Source: Candidatus Rifleibacteriota bacterium (GTDB taxonomy: Bacteria; Muiribacteriota; Ozemobacteria; Ozemobacterales; Ozemobacteraceae). From it: DNA of 64,000 bases. The notes below the pieces were generated by a model, which made no database searches, was not told the DNA's origin, and was given only the letters and a program-made list of their open reading frames with translations. The stretch is from the NCBI GenBank assembly GCA_015233155.1, contig JADFYG010000008.1, positions 27,331 to 91,330 on the forward strand, written 5' to 3'. Position numbers and translations under genes: made by a program. Positions 44,998 through 54,331 of the stretch are shown here, one piece after another. Position 1 is the first letter of the stretch, and each line of letters starts with the position of its first letter.

Positions 44998-45975
44998 GTG
45001 CAACAAGTTACTGCTCTTCATGCGATTTCCGAAAAAGATCTTCCCTTTCGCGCAAAATTGCTTCAACGAATCGCTCGCGCCTGGCCTTTTCATCGTGGCA
45101 GAAGCTTTTTTATAAGGAATTTTCAACGTCTTATAGAGGAGCTTCCGCCATTCGTCCTTACCAGAATCAAAGGCCTTGCGAAATCCATAGCCATTCCCAG
45201 AAACGACAGCACTGGTCTGGTACTGATTCTATACGGAGAACATGACGCCCATATCGGCTTCCATGAAAGATATTTATTGAACATCGCCTGCGACATTGCG
45301 ATTGCGCAGCCGGAACTGACGGTTCTGGATGTGGGAGCTAATTTAGGATCATTTGCACTGGTCATTGCAACCCGTTGCGGCAAAAGATGCATAGCCTTCG
45401 AACCACAACCAGACCTGGCTGCATTGCTCCACAAGAATGCAACAGAACGCCTGGGAATAGATTCAGTGGAAGTTCGGCCGTATGGTCTCTCAAATGTCTC
45501 AGGAACCATCGGATTCGAGCGAGGCCCACAAAATTCTGGTGATGCCAGAATAAATATAAATTCTTCTGATAGTTCGATAACGATTCACAGATTGGATCAG
45601 GTTTTTTCTCCGGATGACTGGAAAGATGTTTGTTTGATGAAAATTGATGTGGAAACCCATGAACCGGAAGTTCTGGAAGGCGCTCAAAAGCTGTGGGAAC
45701 ATCATCGCCCCCCGCTTATTTTTGAGGTTTTACCACATGAATTGGCTAAGCAGGGTAAAAGCTGTAAAGAAATCGGGAAATTCCTGCGAAGCAATGGTTA
45801 TAAAAATTTTATGGCCATCGATCGCTTCTTATACCCTCCTGAACTCGGCGTTGGATACATTTCCAATATTCTGGCCTGGGGGGACCGGTTACCGCTGCCT
45901 GATATAGAATCCCGCGTTCATTTAAGACTTCCCAAGTATTTAAGTCATACGCCTCTAACCCCTATAAATTTTTAA
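44998..45975 (+). CDS. FkbM-family methyltransferase
   Basis: 325 residues from a GTG at 44998 with AGGTGGAG 6 nt before; an ATG at 44968 has no ribosome site. The SAM-binding motif is VLDVGANLGSFAL (~110-122), followed by AFEPQPDL and later KIDVETHEPEVLEGA, all hallmarks of the Methyltransf_21/FkbM family. Such enzymes often O-methylate sugars of surface glycans or natural products. It is followed by a glycosyltransferase-like gene on the same strand, which fits a glycan-modifying role. The 272-nt gap upstream (44726-44997) shows no RNA gene or repeat. Confidence 0.88.
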   Translation: MQQVTALHAISEKDLPFRAKLLQRIARAWPFHRGRSFFIRNFQRLIEELPPFVLTRIKGLAKSIAIPRNDSTGLVLILYGEHDAHIGFHERYLLNIACDIAIAQPELTVLDVGANLGSFALVIATRCGKRCIAFEPQPDLAALLHKNATERLGIDSVEVRPYGLSNVSGTIGFERGPQNSGDARININSSDSSITIHRLDQVFSPDDWKDVCLMKIDVETHEPEVLEGAQKLWEHHRPPLIFEVLPHELAKQGKSCKEIGKFLRSNGYKNFMAIDRFLYPPELGVGYISNILAWGDRLPLPDIESRVHLRLPKYLSHTPLTPINF

Positions 45976-46025
45976 ATTATACAGAAACGCAATGAAATTT
46001 GTTTATGTATTCGGTCATGATTTTC

Positions 46026-46050
46026 GTAGGGGCGGGTTTCAAACCCGCCC
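46026..46050. repeat. Perfect short palindrome with GTAGGG flank
   Basis: GGGCGGGTTT (46030-46039), one base, then AAACCCGCCC (46041-46050), preceded by GTAGG. It belongs to the same general type of small intergenic hairpin as those at 1868-1990. It lies between the FkbM and glycosyltransferase genes. No T-run follows on the plus strand, so terminator function is doubtful. Confidence 0.6.
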
Positions 46051-46113
46051 GATAAAACAAAATTAAATGCACCTTTGTATAAGTCGGATCACTTATGTTT
46101 TGCGGAGAAATTC

Positions 46114-46992
46114 GTGAATTCCATGAACAAACAGATTGTCCGCACTCTTCTTGGTCACAAAGACGTCCAAATGGGGCTTCGGTGTCTTGGTTCCTTGCGA
46201 AAGCAGTCCGCAGAACCTGTCGAGTTTTGTATTCATGATGATGGAACAATTGATAATACAGACAAGGGAAATCTTCAGGAAACATTGGTGAATGTCCGGT
46301 TTATTGCAAGGAAAGAAGCCGATCATCGAGTGGCTGATCTCTTGTCTTCTTATCCAAAATGCCTGGAATTTCGCAGGAAACTGGTTTTCACTCTTAAATT
46401 ATTTGATGTGGCTCTTCTTGCTGAGGAAGACAGTATTACATTTTGCGACAGTGATGTTTTCTTTTTCCGGCCTTTTTCGGGAATGTTTTCCTTCCCTGAT
46501 AAAAATGCCAATTGTATTTTCATGCAGGATATTCAGGAGGCTTATTCCATTAGGCCATGGCATCTAAGGCCTTTTGGAACATTACGATTTCCGCATGTAT
46601 TGAACAGTGGACTTTTTGTCATAAGAAAAAACTTATTCGATCTGGACGCGCTGGAAAAGTTCTTTTCACTCACTGAAAATCCATCATGGAGCCCCTGGTT
46701 GGAACAAACCGCATGGGGTTTACTGGCCGGAAACAAAATGGGGTATTTGTGGGATGGTGATTATGTGAAAGTAATTCAGTCAGAGAAATGTTTTCGCGGC
46801 GGAATCGTGGCGGGGCACTTCGTCGGTCCGGTACGAAAATTGTTGGGAAAAGTTGACACAAAGCAAGTTTCAACCTCGTCTTATGTGGAAATACCACTCA
46901 CTGCCATGAAACCTCTTACAGCGCCACAGCTTTTTCTCGATCAGCTCCGCCGCTACCTTAAAACAAGGGTCTTTCCGTTATTCCCCCGTTGA
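46114..46992 (+). CDS. Probable glycosyltransferase (nucleotide-sugar type)
   Basis: 292 residues from a GTG at 46114 with GGAG 6 nt before; an ATG lies three codons later. The DxD-like metal/nucleotide-sugar site appears in ITFCDSDVFFFRPF (~115-125). HVLNSGLFVIRK and a LEQTAWGLLAG segment resemble GT-A-type transferases that act on surface glycans. No family could be named precisely. The gene looks AT-richer than its neighbours by eye, which may mean a different origin. It follows the FkbM methyltransferase and converges with the secretin operon. Confidence 0.68.
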   Translation: MNSMNKQIVRTLLGHKDVQMGLRCLGSLRKQSAEPVEFCIHDDGTIDNTDKGNLQETLVNVRFIARKEADHRVADLLSSYPKCLEFRRKLVFTLKLFDVALLAEEDSITFCDSDVFFFRPFSGMFSFPDKNANCIFMQDIQEAYSIRPWHLRPFGTLRFPHVLNSGLFVIRKNLFDLDALEKFFSLTENPSWSPWLEQTAWGLLAGNKMGYLWDGDYVKVIQSEKCFRGGIVAGHFVGPVRKLLGKVDTKQVSTSSYVEIPLTAMKPLTAPQLFLDQLRRYLKTRVFPLFPR

Positions 46993-47029
46993 TTTTTATC
47001 AACAATACTTTAATGTTAATTGACCCGCT

Positions 47030-48856
47030 TTATTTCAGATATTTGTTCTTCAATTTCTGAAGCCGCTGCTGATAACTTTCAATAACGCCGCCCTGGGGAG
47101 CTGTGCTATTAGTCGTGCTATTCGTGGTATTTTCGGGCAATTCCTGATTCACTGTTGCAGCATTTTTGCTCGTGGAAGGTAATAGAGTCTCTGCAGAAGG
47201 TGCTTCTCTCCCAGGGGATGCCGCAACATGCCGGTTATTTATCCGGGACTGAATTGGAACGATATGTGGCGTAATCAATATCATCAAATTTGTGCGTTTT
47301 TTCTGCTTGCTGGAAAACTTGAAAAAATCTCCGATTACAGGAATATCGCTCAAAACAGGAACGTTTTTGTTACTGCGAACGTTTTCATCGCGCAACAACC
47401 CACCGATAACTACCGTTTCACCGTTCTTCACTTCAACATTAGTTGATGTGCGGCGCTGGGTGGTTATCGGCCCATTATCCGTCATACTGACCAGATCAGA
47501 AACTGTAGGATCGAGTTGCATGACTACTGTATCAGCCAAAGTATTTACCTGCGGCGTAACGTTCAGAATTATGCCGACATCGATAAATTGCACATTTTGA
47601 GTAGTACCAGTCTGATTCAAGGTAACTGAACTCTTATAGGGATATTTGGTTGAAATGTCTATTGTAGCAGTCTTCCCTGAAATGGTCATCAAGCGAGGCT
47701 GAGATAGAATCTGCCCTTTATTCTGATTTTCTACGGCACGTAAAGCACCGGTAACATTCGAAAGATCCCATCTGCCGAAAAGAAAGCCGCCGCCAATTTG
47801 CGCACCGGTATTGCCGGTATTTGTAGTTGCGCCCGCCCGGTTCGGATCCTTTAATACTGCTCCCCATTGGTCTTGAACGTTCCAGCTGATTCCCAGATTT
47901 TTGTCTGTTCCATCTTCAAGTGCCACAATATGAGCTTCGATCAGTACTTGAGCGATCGGTGTATTAATTCGCTTGAAATACTCTCGAATCATTTCCATCT
48001 TTGCTCTGTTAGTGGTTATCATGAGAATCCGACGAATTTTATCCAGGAGAAAAAATTCCTTGCGTGGACCCGGTTCCTGCTGAGCCGGTTTATTCAAAAG
48101 TGTTGAAGCAGTTAATTGACTCTGGACTTCTGATGCTGCCTCTGATTGATTATGCTCTCCATAGAGGATATCGCAGAGATTTTTTTCAATATCTCCGAAC
48201 TCCGTGACGTATTCAAGCGTAAAACTTTCGCTGATTAGCTCTTCGGGGATGATAACCTCAGCCGTTACCAAAGTTCCATCAATTTCCTGGGCTAAGCTGG
48301 CAACCGCCTCGATACTCTTTTCCGTGCCAATCATTACCAGTGAATTCGTTGGAACATCTGCAACGATGCTGACATCTCTTGTAATTAATTTTGCCAATAA
48401 TCCAGTGACACTTTCAACCTTCCGCTTTTTCAAAGTGAAAATACGCGTTACCGGTGGCTTTTCTACTGGAGGTGCCAACACGGGAGACATAGTAGCCAAC
48501 AGTACAGGCGCTGCCGACTGAGCAGTTCCCTTAAATATATGAATCGAATTTCCATCCAGTGCCCACATATAGGGTTTGCCTTCGAGCAATTTGTTGACGG
48601 CAAATTCAAGCGACGCTCCATGTATGTTGACATTTACCGACTCATCCAGGGGTACGTGAGCTTCGAATTTTTTCCCGGCCTGATCGGCGACAAGTTTCAA
48701 AGCCGACTCAAGGGGAGTATCCTGCAATACGAGCTCAATGGTGGGAGCACCATCCTGAGCCCAGGCAGCCCCTATCAATGTTGCAAGCACAAGTACCACA
48801 AGACCTGCCAACCGATGAGTTCGAGGCATTGGCCATATAAACTTCATTACATTCAT
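47030..48856 (-). CDS. Secretin (PilQ/GspD-type outer-membrane channel)
   Basis: 608 residues. A signal peptide (~residues 15-33, LVVLVLATLIGAAWA) is followed by an STN/N0-like domain (IELVLQDTPLESALKLVADQ), N-domains (GLLAKLITRDVSIVADVPTNSLVMIG), and the secretin core (~300-540: ILSQPRLMTISGKTATI; VEVKNGETVVIGGLLRDE; VPVLSDIPVIGDFFK). The last is the strongest secretin hallmark. The ~65-residue C-terminal tail is Asn/Thr/Ser-rich. It is last in the assembly operon and makes the outer-membrane exit pore. Confidence 0.93.
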   Translation of the reverse strand: MNVMKFIWPMPRTHRLAGLVVLVLATLIGAAWAQDGAPTIELVLQDTPLESALKLVADQAGKKFEAHVPLDESVNVNIHGASLEFAVNKLLEGKPYMWALDGNSIHIFKGTAQSAAPVLLATMSPVLAPPVEKPPVTRIFTLKKRKVESVTGLLAKLITRDVSIVADVPTNSLVMIGTEKSIEAVASLAQEIDGTLVTAEVIIPEELISESFTLEYVTEFGDIEKNLCDILYGEHNQSEAASEVQSQLTASTLLNKPAQQEPGPRKEFFLLDKIRRILMITTNRAKMEMIREYFKRINTPIAQVLIEAHIVALEDGTDKNLGISWNVQDQWGAVLKDPNRAGATTNTGNTGAQIGGGFLFGRWDLSNVTGALRAVENQNKGQILSQPRLMTISGKTATIDISTKYPYKSSVTLNQTGTTQNVQFIDVGIILNVTPQVNTLADTVVMQLDPTVSDLVSMTDNGPITTQRRTSTNVEVKNGETVVIGGLLRDENVRSNKNVPVLSDIPVIGDFFKFSSKQKKRTNLMILITPHIVPIQSRINNRHVAASPGREAPSAETLLPSTSKNAATVNQELPENTTNSTTNSTAPQGGVIESYQQRLQKLKNKYLK

Positions 48857-48896
48857 ATCCGGTTTCCTTCGTTATAAGGGTTCGATAATCAGATCT

Positions 48897-49301
48897 TCAT
48901 CTGTTTTGAACTACAATTTCTTTACTCGCGGACCCGATCAAAACTCGACATTTGTTTCCGCTTATATCCTGAATAGTTATTCCATCAAGCGTCTGTCCAG
49001 ACGCAAGCTGAACAATACGATTCGATCCATCAAGAAATACAGCGGAAAAACCGCCAGCCTGACTGTGAGTTATACCTTTGAACCTGGCATTTTCAAAAAA
49101 TCTCGGGCGAAATGGATCCATTACTTTGACCGCAGCTGAAGCTAATTCCGCAGGATCCGCCGGATAATTTGGAACCTGAATGAAGCTTGGGGTCCATTCG
49201 GGTATTTTTTGAACAGGAACTGGCTCAAACACATACATGATGGTGAAAATCAAACAAACGCATATCGATGCAAGAAGAACGAATCGTGCAGGCGTATTCA
49301 T
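48897..49301 (-). CDS. Bitopic inner-membrane assembly protein (PilP/GspC-like)
   Basis: 134 residues from ATG 49301, which overlaps the previous stop (ATGA) and has GGGAG just before it. One membrane helix (residues ~8-25, FVLLASICVCLIFTIMYVF) is followed by a Pro-rich linker and a small beta domain with SGQTLDGITIQDISGNKC, typical of homology-region domains of PilP/GspC that touch the secretin. The assignment rests on topology and position just before the secretin gene rather than clear family motifs. Confidence 0.65.
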   Translation of the reverse strand: MNTPARFVLLASICVCLIFTIMYVFEPVPVQKIPEWTPSFIQVPNYPADPAELASAAVKVMDPFRPRFFENARFKGITHSQAGGFSAVFLDGSNRIVQLASGQTLDGITIQDISGNKCRVLIGSASKEIVVQNR

Positions 49302-49849
49302 TTTCTCCCATCCTTTGCCAGGAGACTTTGTGCCAGCGCCGAATCTAACGAAAGGAGCTCCATTCCGGCATCCCAAATGATTTCGCCGGGCTTCTTAGAC
49401 GTTATGGTGATCGTGCGCAAACGAACTATCTGCCCGCTACATTCAAGCCATGCCAATGCCGAAACGGCTTTTTGAAATGAACCTTCATAATGGAGCCTGA
49501 ATGGCCATCGAACAATTTTACCATCTGACATAAAGGATTCAGCGGGGTGAAATTCCCAAATACCTGGAAATTGCAGTCTGGTCTGATCAACCTTCGACCA
49601 AAGGCTGTCTCGGATTTTATCAAAGGCAGGCAATAGTTGACTGACGGAATTGAAGCCATTCGCCAGAATCTCGCTGGTCATGTCATTGAGCTGCTTACGC
49701 GGAGCCGGCTCCATTGTCGTCGCAAGTCTCATATTAGCCAGAATTTGGCGATCGGCATTGAAATCTGCCATCATAGGGAAAATCAGCCGCTGAAAATAAA
49801 TGACGATCAGACCGATTCCAACTAATATCTTTAAGGGTCTCTCAAGCAT
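49298..49849 (-). CDS. Inner-membrane assembly protein (PilO/GspM-like)
   Basis: 183 residues. One N-terminal membrane helix (residues ~7-23, ILVGIGLIVIYFQ), a helical linker (~25-75), then a ferredoxin-like alpha/beta domain (FRLHYEGSFQKAVSALAWLE, IRLRTITIT), as in PilO and GspM. The FHLEGxF-like FRLHYEGSFQ is the best indicator. Between the PilN-containing fusion (2 nt away) and the PilP/GspC-like gene (ATGA overlap) it occupies the usual PilO slot. It would dimerise with the PilN part to align the inner-membrane platform. Confidence 0.75.
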   Translation of the reverse strand: MLERPLKILVGIGLIVIYFQRLIFPMMADFNADRQILANMRLATTMEPAPRKQLNDMTSEILANGFNSVSQLLPAFDKIRDSLWSKVDQTRLQFPGIWEFHPAESFMSDGKIVRWPFRLHYEGSFQKAVSALAWLECSGQIVRLRTITITSKKPGEIIWDAGMELLSLDSALAQSLLAKDGRK

Positions 49850-49851
49850 AA

Positions 49852-51387
49852 TTAGTGAATGACCCCCGATGAAATTACAAAGCCCATTGAAAAATCGGAA
49901 TTGCCGGGAGAAAAAGAAATTTTAGGATCCGTAAGCCATGGAAACCGCTTTAGTGCCTCCCAGAATGAGAGAGCAGTTTCTGTGTTTAAAGCAATTCCAC
50001 TGAGCGAGATATTGCTGGTATTCGGAGAATAATCGAACCTGACAATACGCACATTTGCCGGCACTCTTTTGCTTATTTCTATTACAAGACTCGCAGCAGT
50101 AACTGATTTTGGGAGCTCTCCCAATAGAATATCCGACATCCCCTTCAGAGCGGCCTGCTGTGATTTAGTCATCTCATCACGCTGAAGAAAAAGACGGCTT
50201 TTCTCCTCTTTCAGCTGCAGGGCTTTCATCTGTCCTTTCACCATATCATGATTTATTTTGATGAATGCAAAAGGAGTGCAGAGGAAGAAAAAGGAAAACA
50301 ACCAGATAATACGAGGCGTAAGAATAAAGCTGAAAAGTGGAGGCTTCCTGGGTAAAAGGCTGACTGTGCTGGGATAAAGTATGCCCTGTAGCCAATTACT
50401 CCTGCTATCATCGTTGACTGCAGATTCATCAAGAGGTTTCACAGCCAACGAAAATGACTGTTCAAGCAATTCTTTAAGGCCTTTTATTTCCAGGCAGGGG
50501 AGGCTTAGATAAATGGTCTGGTCGCTTCGCTCTTTTTCTTTCGAACGAATGAATGCGAAGAAGGGAGTTATTCTTGCCAGTAACTCCCGCATGTTTTGCT
50601 GAATGATCTCGACAGTATTGGAATCAGGGTTTTCCACTCGGCCGGTAAGATATTCTTCAATTTTATCCGTCTTGAGTTTGAGAGCCTCGACAAGTCTGTT
50701 TTCAAGCTCTTTCACAGAACCTGTAAGGGCAGTTCGCATGGCTATGACCTCGCCCTGACGAAGCACGATCATATGCACCTGGGAATAACCAAGAGAAATT
50801 ATACATGCGGAACCATGATGTCCCAACAATTTCCTCTGCTGCTGAAACCTGCCGATTGCAGCTTCAAACGCTGTTGTGATGCGACTAATGTTATATCCCA
50901 GCTCGGTAAAAATATTTTGCAGACGATTAAAATATCCCCGAGTGACCGATGAAACCAGATATTCACGGTTTTTCTGATCTATAAGAGCCAGCGGCCTGAG
51001 AGCAAAAACCATTTCGACGTTAGTGCCAAAATAATCTTCCCTTTTCAGATTCAAATGCTCAAGAATTTCTTTTTCCGCCATCGTGACTGGAAACGGCAAA
51101 ATACGCGCGCCAGCCTCGTTCCAGAGAACCAGCGACACGGCATGAATCGCGCCGAGCAATTCAGGCACATGGTGTCGTAATGCACCAAATACGTCACCTC
51201 CCTGAAAAGGCAGGTAATGTGACTTCCATCCCCTGGCGACAGGAATCAGAAATCTGAGATAGGTCTCTTCGATTTCAATGATAGCCTCAGGAGCAGAAGA
51301 AAACAACTCAGCGTAACTCACAAATCTCTCATAACTTCCTCTCAGAGATAAACCATGAATAGTATCATCGAATTGCCACAGTTGCAA
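49852..51387 (-). CDS. PilM-PilN (GspL-like) fusion of the inner-membrane platform
   Basis: 511 residues from a TTG at 51387. Residues ~1-310 form an actin-like ATPase-fold domain of PilM/GspL cytoplasmic type (VEMVFALRPLALI; SACIISLGYSQVHMIVLRQGE). A membrane helix lies near 360-378 (WLFSFFFLCTPFAFI), then a coiled coil and a PilN-type ferredoxin-like domain (~400-510: VPANVRIVRFDYSP; NISLSGIALNTETALSFWEAL). This one-chain layout is that of GspL in type II secretion rather than the two separate genes of most type IV pili. It recruits the GspE/PilB ATPase to the membrane. Confidence 0.8.
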   Translation of the reverse strand: MQLWQFDDTIHGLSLRGSYERFVSYAELFSSAPEAIIEIEETYLRFLIPVARGWKSHYLPFQGGDVFGALRHHVPELLGAIHAVSLVLWNEAGARILPFPVTMAEKEILEHLNLKREDYFGTNVEMVFALRPLALIDQKNREYLVSSVTRGYFNRLQNIFTELGYNISRITTAFEAAIGRFQQQRKLLGHHGSACIISLGYSQVHMIVLRQGEVIAMRTALTGSVKELENRLVEALKLKTDKIEEYLTGRVENPDSNTVEIIQQNMRELLARITPFFAFIRSKEKERSDQTIYLSLPCLEIKGLKELLEQSFSLAVKPLDESAVNDDSRSNWLQGILYPSTVSLLPRKPPLFSFILTPRIIWLFSFFFLCTPFAFIKINHDMVKGQMKALQLKEEKSRLFLQRDEMTKSQQAALKGMSDILLGELPKSVTAASLVIEISKRVPANVRIVRFDYSPNTSNISLSGIALNTETALSFWEALKRFPWLTDPKISFSPGNSDFSMGFVISSGVIH

Positions 51388-51400
51388 CCGGTCAAAATCT

Positions 51401-52618
51401 TCACTTCCCGCCGCCCATCAAAGAGGACATCTCCATTATAGGCATAACGATAGACAACATAATAAAACCAACAATACCTGCAATTACAACGATCATCATC
51501 GGTTCAATGACACTCAAAGCGGTGCGAATAGATTCCTGTAACCTCTCATCGTAAAAGCCGGCAATTTCATCAAACATACGGTCCAAACTTCCGGTTTTTT
51601 CGCCAGTTTCAATAAGTTTTAATGCCATTGGCGGAAAAACAATATTCCCCTCCAGGGCAAGTCTGATTGTGCTTCCCCGCTCGACATAGTTGCGCATGTT
51701 CTCAACCAGTTTTTTGGCTGTGGGCATCGTAAGTGTGTTCTCTAATGCCAGCAAAAGTTCAATTAGTGGAACACCGGCACCTAGAAGCAGGGCAAGTGTT
51801 TCGGAAATATGAACCACCAGGTAACTCTGCACAACCTGACCGGCAAACGGCAGACGCAAAGCAACCTCAGAAAACATCCAGCGTCCGGTTTGAGTCAGAA
51901 CTGTGATAATCGCAAGAATAATAGCGCCTATGAGACAGCAGAACAATAGAACCAGATTGGCGCGGGTAAAATTGCTGATAGCCAAAAGAATCTGAGTAGG
52001 TAATGGTAAAGCGATCTTGGCGGATGAAAAGATCATGGCAAAACGAGGAAGAGCATAACCGAATAAAAGCAGCATGACCAGTGACGCAACTGTTACCAAC
52101 AGAGCCGGGTAAGTCAGGGCACCAATAAGCTGATTGCGCAGAGAGGTGGCTCGTTTGCTGATTTTTGAGAGCTTGTCCAGGACTTTTTCAAGCACGCCAC
52201 CGGTTTCCGCAAGTCGAATCATGCCGATAAAAAACGGATCGAAAACCTCCGTATGCGTTCCAAAAGCCATTGACAGTGCGCGCCCTTGCTCTACTTCGCG
52301 AAGTACGTCCCCGAGAACCTTCTTGAAAACTCGATGAGTTTCTCCGGTCTGGAGAGATGCCAGCGCCTCAGTCAATGAAACACCGCTACGTATAAGCATC
52401 GCGAGCTGGATTAGAAAAGCATTGAAAACTGAGGCTGGAATCCAGGTCAGAGCTTTTATTTCAGTATTAAAACCAAAACCGCCACTGACCAGACTTACGC
52501 GGGTGACGAACATTCCCTGTTGGGATAAGGAGATCGTTGCCGCTCGCTCATCAGCTGCATCGACCACTCCCTGAATCTCAACACCTTCCGCCGTTCGCGC
52601 TTTATAATGATAATTCAT
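51401..52618 (-). CDS. Inner-membrane platform protein (PilC/GspF)
   Basis: 405 residues. The N-terminus YHYKARTAEGVEIQGVVDA is standard for GspF/PilC. There are two GspF domains (~65-190, ~270-390), each followed by membrane helices, three in total (TYPALLVTVASLVMLLLFGY; VLLFCCLIGAIILAIITVL; VVIAGIVGFIMLSIVMPIM). Conserved GVSLTEALASL and GVPLIELLLALE segments are present. It anchors the assembly ATPase and guides pilins or pseudopilins out of the membrane. 7 nt after the ATPase gene, 13 nt before the PilM-N fusion. Confidence 0.95.
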   Translation of the reverse strand: MNYHYKARTAEGVEIQGVVDAADERAATISLSQQGMFVTRVSLVSGGFGFNTEIKALTWIPASVFNAFLIQLAMLIRSGVSLTEALASLQTGETHRVFKKVLGDVLREVEQGRALSMAFGTHTEVFDPFFIGMIRLAETGGVLEKVLDKLSKISKRATSLRNQLIGALTYPALLVTVASLVMLLLFGYALPRFAMIFSSAKIALPLPTQILLAISNFTRANLVLLFCCLIGAIILAIITVLTQTGRWMFSEVALRLPFAGQVVQSYLVVHISETLALLLGAGVPLIELLLALENTLTMPTAKKLVENMRNYVERGSTIRLALEGNIVFPPMALKLIETGEKTGSLDRMFDEIAGFYDERLQESIRTALSVIEPMMIVVIAGIVGFIMLSIVMPIMEMSSLMGGGK

Positions 52619-52625
52619 TGCATGT

Positions 52626-54275
52626 CTACAAAACCCGAGCTAACTCTTCGAAGCTGGTGACTCCGGAACGAACCTTGTCAAACCCGGTTTCACGCAGTGA
52701 ACGCATACCAGATTTCATTGCAACTTCATGAATTTGCTCCGTATCCCCTGAATGCATTATCAATCGGCGTATCTCCGGCTCCATCAGGATGACCTCATCG
52801 ATACAGGTTCTACCTCGATAACCAGTGCGGTTGCAGGCCGGACATCCTGTTCCGCGATAACTCTTGAAATCAACTTTTGATGCGCCTGTAAACTGTGGCG
52901 ATACGTCTTCCACAGTTTTGCAGCCTACGCAATTGAGGCGCACAAGGCGTTGAGCAATGGCACCCATAAGCGTGTTGGCTACGAGGTATGGCTCAACTCC
53001 CATTTCCATGAGACGTACAGGAACTTCAGCTGCAATACCCGTGTGAATGGTGGAAAGCACAAGATGCCCGGTCAACGCAGCATTAATGGCGAGCTTGGCG
53101 GTATCCGGGTCGCGGATTTCACCAATCATGATGATATCCGGATCCATGCGCAAAATAGAGCGCAAACCGTTGGCAAAGGTCAAATCGACTTTTGTATTCA
53201 CCTGAATCTGATTGAGCATGTTCAACTGGATTTCGACCGGGTCCTCAAGGGTAATGATTTTAACGCCTTCCTTATTTAACTGGCGCAACATGGAATACAA
53301 CGTGGTAGTTTTGCCCGACCCGGTCTGACCAGCCACTAATATGAGCCCATGTTTTTTGGTACTAAGATTTTCAAGGCGTTCCAGGCCGGATTTACTGAAC
53401 CCGAGCTCGGGCAACTGCATAAACTGTGGCCCCTGGCTGAGAATACGAACAACCATGGTCTCGCCTTGAAGACAAGGAATTGTGGCTACGCGAAAATCTA
53501 CTAACTCATTGTCGATCTTCAGTTTTATGCGCCCATCCTGGGGAAGGCGATGTTCACTGACGTCCATCCGGGACATGACTTTAAGACGTGATATTATTAG
53601 CGGATGAAGCTGCGGTTTAGGCCGAAACATCGTCTGTAAAATTCCGTCAATGCGAAAACGAATATGAAAATCGACATTATCGATTTCAATATGTACATCA
53701 GATGCATGCTCCAGAACAGCTTTCTGCAACATCTGGTGAACGAATTTAACCACCGGCGTATCATTTACGTTGGCTTCGGTTTCACCAAAGCGTGACAGAA
53801 TACTTTCGTCTTCAAGCTGCTGAACCTGTTTGAGGGTCTGAGAGATGTTCTCCGCACCTGAAAAGTACTGCTCGATAGCAGCCGTGATTATTTTTGATCC
53901 AGCAAGGGCGAGTGAAACCGGCTTCTTGGTACGATTTTCCAACTCATCTACTATGGAGTGATTGAGTGGATCTGATGTTACAACAACCAATCGGCCATTC
54001 TGGATGTAAAGAGGAATAATATTGTATTTTTTCGCAAGATTATATGGAATCTCATGAATCAAACTCGGATCTACTGCCAATTCCTTGTCAGGTAGTACGG
54101 GAATGCCGAGCTGTTTACCAAGGCAGTTCAACAGATCTATTTCACTTATGAGCCCCATTTCAATCAGGGCTTCCCCCATCTTGAGACCTTGTTTTTTTGA
54201 ATAATCCAAGGCTTCCTGGAGTTGAGCATGTGTTAAAACGCCCGCTTCAATCAAAACATCGCCGACACGTTTCAT
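52626..54275 (-). CDS. Assembly ATPase (PilB/GspE)
   Basis: 549 residues. The N-terminal MshEN/N1 domain (~1-150: VGDVLIEAGVLTHAQLQEAL) precedes the ATPase core: Walker A GQTGSGKTT, Asp box LEDPVE, Walker B IIMIGEIRDPDTA, His box STIHTG. A four-Cys zinc site follows (CVGC ... CPAC), as in GspE and PilB. It powers extension of pilus or pseudopilus. No retraction ATPase (PilT) or prepilin peptidase (PilD) is in the window. Confidence 0.96.
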   Translation of the reverse strand: MKRVGDVLIEAGVLTHAQLQEALDYSKKQGLKMGEALIEMGLISEIDLLNCLGKQLGIPVLPDKELAVDPSLIHEIPYNLAKKYNIIPLYIQNGRLVVVTSDPLNHSIVDELENRTKKPVSLALAGSKIITAAIEQYFSGAENISQTLKQVQQLEDESILSRFGETEANVNDTPVVKFVHQMLQKAVLEHASDVHIEIDNVDFHIRFRIDGILQTMFRPKPQLHPLIISRLKVMSRMDVSEHRLPQDGRIKLKIDNELVDFRVATIPCLQGETMVVRILSQGPQFMQLPELGFSKSGLERLENLSTKKHGLILVAGQTGSGKTTTLYSMLRQLNKEGVKIITLEDPVEIQLNMLNQIQVNTKVDLTFANGLRSILRMDPDIIMIGEIRDPDTAKLAINAALTGHLVLSTIHTGIAAEVPVRLMEMGVEPYLVANTLMGAIAQRLVRLNCVGCKTVEDVSPQFTGASKVDFKSYRGTGCPACNRTGYRGRTCIDEVILMEPEIRRLIMHSGDTEQIHEVAMKSGMRSLRETGFDKVRSGVTSFEELARVL

Positions 54276-54331
54276 ACGCCGAAAACTTTCCTCATCAGCA
54301 AATTTCCCTGCTCATGTACAGCATTGAGAGT

